Source of the DNA: Oscillospiraceae bacterium
GTDB lineage: Bacteria > Bacillota > Clostridia > Oscillospirales > Ruminococcaceae
Assembly (NCBI GenBank): GCA_029068025.1
Contig: JAIEDJ010000154.1
Span: 1 to 6,157 of the forward strand
Direction of reading: 5' to 3'
DNA: 6,157 bases
Under the pieces are notes generated by a model. It ran no database searches. It was not told the DNA's origin and saw only the letters and a program-made list of their open reading frames with translations. Shown one piece after another: positions 5,040 through 6,157 of this stretch. The position numbers were made by a program, and so were the translations under genes. Position 1 is the stretch's first letter. Each line of letters starts with the position of its first letter.

Positions 5040-5594
5040 ATGCTGGATATACTCGGCATAATGTCGGAGGGAGCAGCGTCCGAGGCGGCAGGCACTACGT
5101 TTTTGGATCTGGTCTCCATTGACCCCGGCACTATCGTGTTTACGCTGATAAATACGCTCATCATCTTCCTCATTTTCAGGATCTTCCTGTACAAGCCCGT
5201 TTGCAGGATCCTTGACAAGCGCAAGGAGATGGCTGCCGCTGAAATAGCGGACGCTCAGAAGGCAAAGGAAGCTGCCGAGAAGGCAGAGCAGGAATACACC
5301 GCGCGTCTTGCGGATGCCAAGAACGAGGCTGCTGAAATAGTAAAGCAGGCTACGCTCAGGGCGCAGAAGCGCGAGGATGAGATCGTTTCCGAAGCCACCC
5401 AGAAGGCGGCTGATATCCGCGCAAGGGCGGAGGAAAACATAGAGCGTGAAAAACAGCGCGCCGTTAACGAGATCAAGGACGAGATCTCCGATATCGTCGT
5501 TATGGCGGCAAGCAAGGTCGCGCAGAAGGAAATTTCCGCAAAGGACAACGAGGAGATCATCTCCCAGTTCCTCAACGAGGTTGGAATGGCTTAA
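5040..5594 (+). CDS. atpF: F-type ATP synthase subunit b
   Basis: Subunit b is the peripheral stalk that holds F1 against the rotor. With the start at ATG 5040 the protein has 184 residues. It has a short extracellular N-terminus with small and acidic residues (to about 29), one membrane helix at about 30–50 (IVFTLINTLIIFLIFRIFLY) and the conserved KPVxxILDKRKE turn at 52–63. A long, highly charged, Ala-rich coiled coil follows (about 64–160), with the EKAEQEYTARLADAKNEA pattern of the family. The C-terminus (AASKVAQKEISAKDNEEIISQFL) is the usual delta-binding end. It lies 42 nt after atpE and 36 nt before atpH, consistent with one operon. The Ala-rich helix also gives long open frames on the other strand, which are shadows. 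Confidence 0.95.
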   Translation: MLDILGIMSEGAASEAAGTTFLDLVSIDPGTIVFTLINTLIIFLIFRIFLYKPVCRILDKRKEMAAAEIADAQKAKEAAEKAEQEYTARLADAKNEAAEIVKQATLRAQKREDEIVSEATQKAADIRARAEENIEREKQRAVNEIKDEISDIVVMAASKVAQKEISAKDNEEIISQFLNEVGMA

Positions 5595-5630
5595 GAGCCG
5601 TTTTCAATTAACGGAGAAAGGAATTTACTT

Positions 5631-6157
5631 ATGAACGACAAGGCTGAAAAGATCTACGGCGAGGCGTTCTTCGAGCTTTGCTGTGAGGAAAACGAGAGCG
5701 GTCTGAAAGACGTTCTCGAGGAGCTTACAGAGCTTGACAAGATCTTCTCGCAGAATCCCGAATTCATAAAGCTAATGGGCACGCCGACGGTTGCCGTTGA
5801 CGAGAAGATCGAACTTTGCAGGGAGATCGCCAAAGAGGGCGGTATCAGCGAGCTTAGCGGAAATCTGATGTGTATTCTTGCGGAAAAGAACCGCATGGGC
5901 TGCTTTTCGGGCGTAGTAAAATATTTCCGCGAAATGTATAACATAAAGTTTAAGCTCGCGGACATCACCGTAACGACCTCCGAGCCGCTTTCGGGCGAGA
6001 TGAAGGAGAAGATAGCCGCAAAGATGTCGCAGGTCATCGGAATGACCGTCACGATCATCGAAAAGATCGATCCCACGATCATAGGCGGTATCGTTATCGA
6101 CTACGGCAGCCGCCGCTACGACGGCAGCGTTAAGGCGAGACTTAACGCGCTTAAAAC
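5631..6157 (+). CDS. atpH: F-type ATP synthase subunit delta, 3' end cut by window
   Basis: Delta joins the peripheral stalk b to the top of F1. The window contains 175 complete codons and no stop. Family members are usually close to 180 residues, so only a few residues should be missing. The N-terminal helical domain (about 1–105) begins MNDKAEKIYGEAFFELC and contains the typical ENPEF-like stretch (QNPEFIKLMGTP) and the NLMCILAEKNRM helix. The C-terminal domain carries VTTSEPLSGEMKEKI and the diagnostic IDPTIIGGIVIDYGSRRYDGSV. GGAGAAAGGA at 5613–5622 precedes the ATG by 8 nt. The gene that normally follows is atpA (alpha). Confidence 0.93.
   Translation, partial: MNDKAEKIYGEAFFELCCEENESGLKDVLEELTELDKIFSQNPEFIKLMGTPTVAVDEKIELCREIAKEGGISELSGNLMCILAEKNRMGCFSGVVKYFREMYNIKFKLADITVTTSEPLSGEMKEKIAAKMSQVIGMTVTIIEKIDPTIIGGIVIDYGSRRYDGSVKARLNALK

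Overview
The window looks like chromosomal DNA from an anaerobic, low-to-mid GC Gram-positive bacterium of the Clostridia, most likely near Ruminococcus / Oscillospirales. The pointers are an atpZ–atpI–atpB–atpE–atpF–atpH gene order, strong AGGAGG-type ribosome binding sites, a Firmicutes-style bactofilin with a long low-complexity N-terminus, and a c subunit with sodium-type ligands. The organism is inferred from protein style only. All seven gene calls and the partial eighth lie on the plus strand.

Region 1 (1–2458) is a cell-envelope group. It holds the C-terminal part of a CE4 polysaccharide deacetylase, a 374-residue bactofilin 16 nt downstream, and, after a 125-nt gap, a single-pass membrane protein with an extracytoplasmic domain that may be IseA-like (an autolysin-inhibitor fold). 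Together they suggest wall modification tied to a cytoskeletal scaffold.

Region 2 (2531–6157) is the 5' half of an F-type ATP synthase locus: atpZ and atpI (small membrane proteins for c-ring assembly or Mg2+ supply), atpB (a), atpE (c), atpF (b) and atpH (delta, cut by the window end a few codons before its expected stop). The remaining F1 genes should follow. The c subunit carries glutamates in both helices (E38 and E71) plus T72, T73 and Y76, which matches the two-carboxylate sodium-binding rotor type.

Between atpZ and atpI lies a 626-nt non-coding island (2834–3459). It contains two nearly identical 117-bp tandem repeats and the start of a third, a diverged pair of leader repeats, and a 138-bp compound inverted repeat. 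All the large elements end in the same AATTTCAAAA / TTTTGAAATT arms. This island is the most unusual part of the window. A second structured spacer, with three consecutive hairpins, sits between atpB and atpE.
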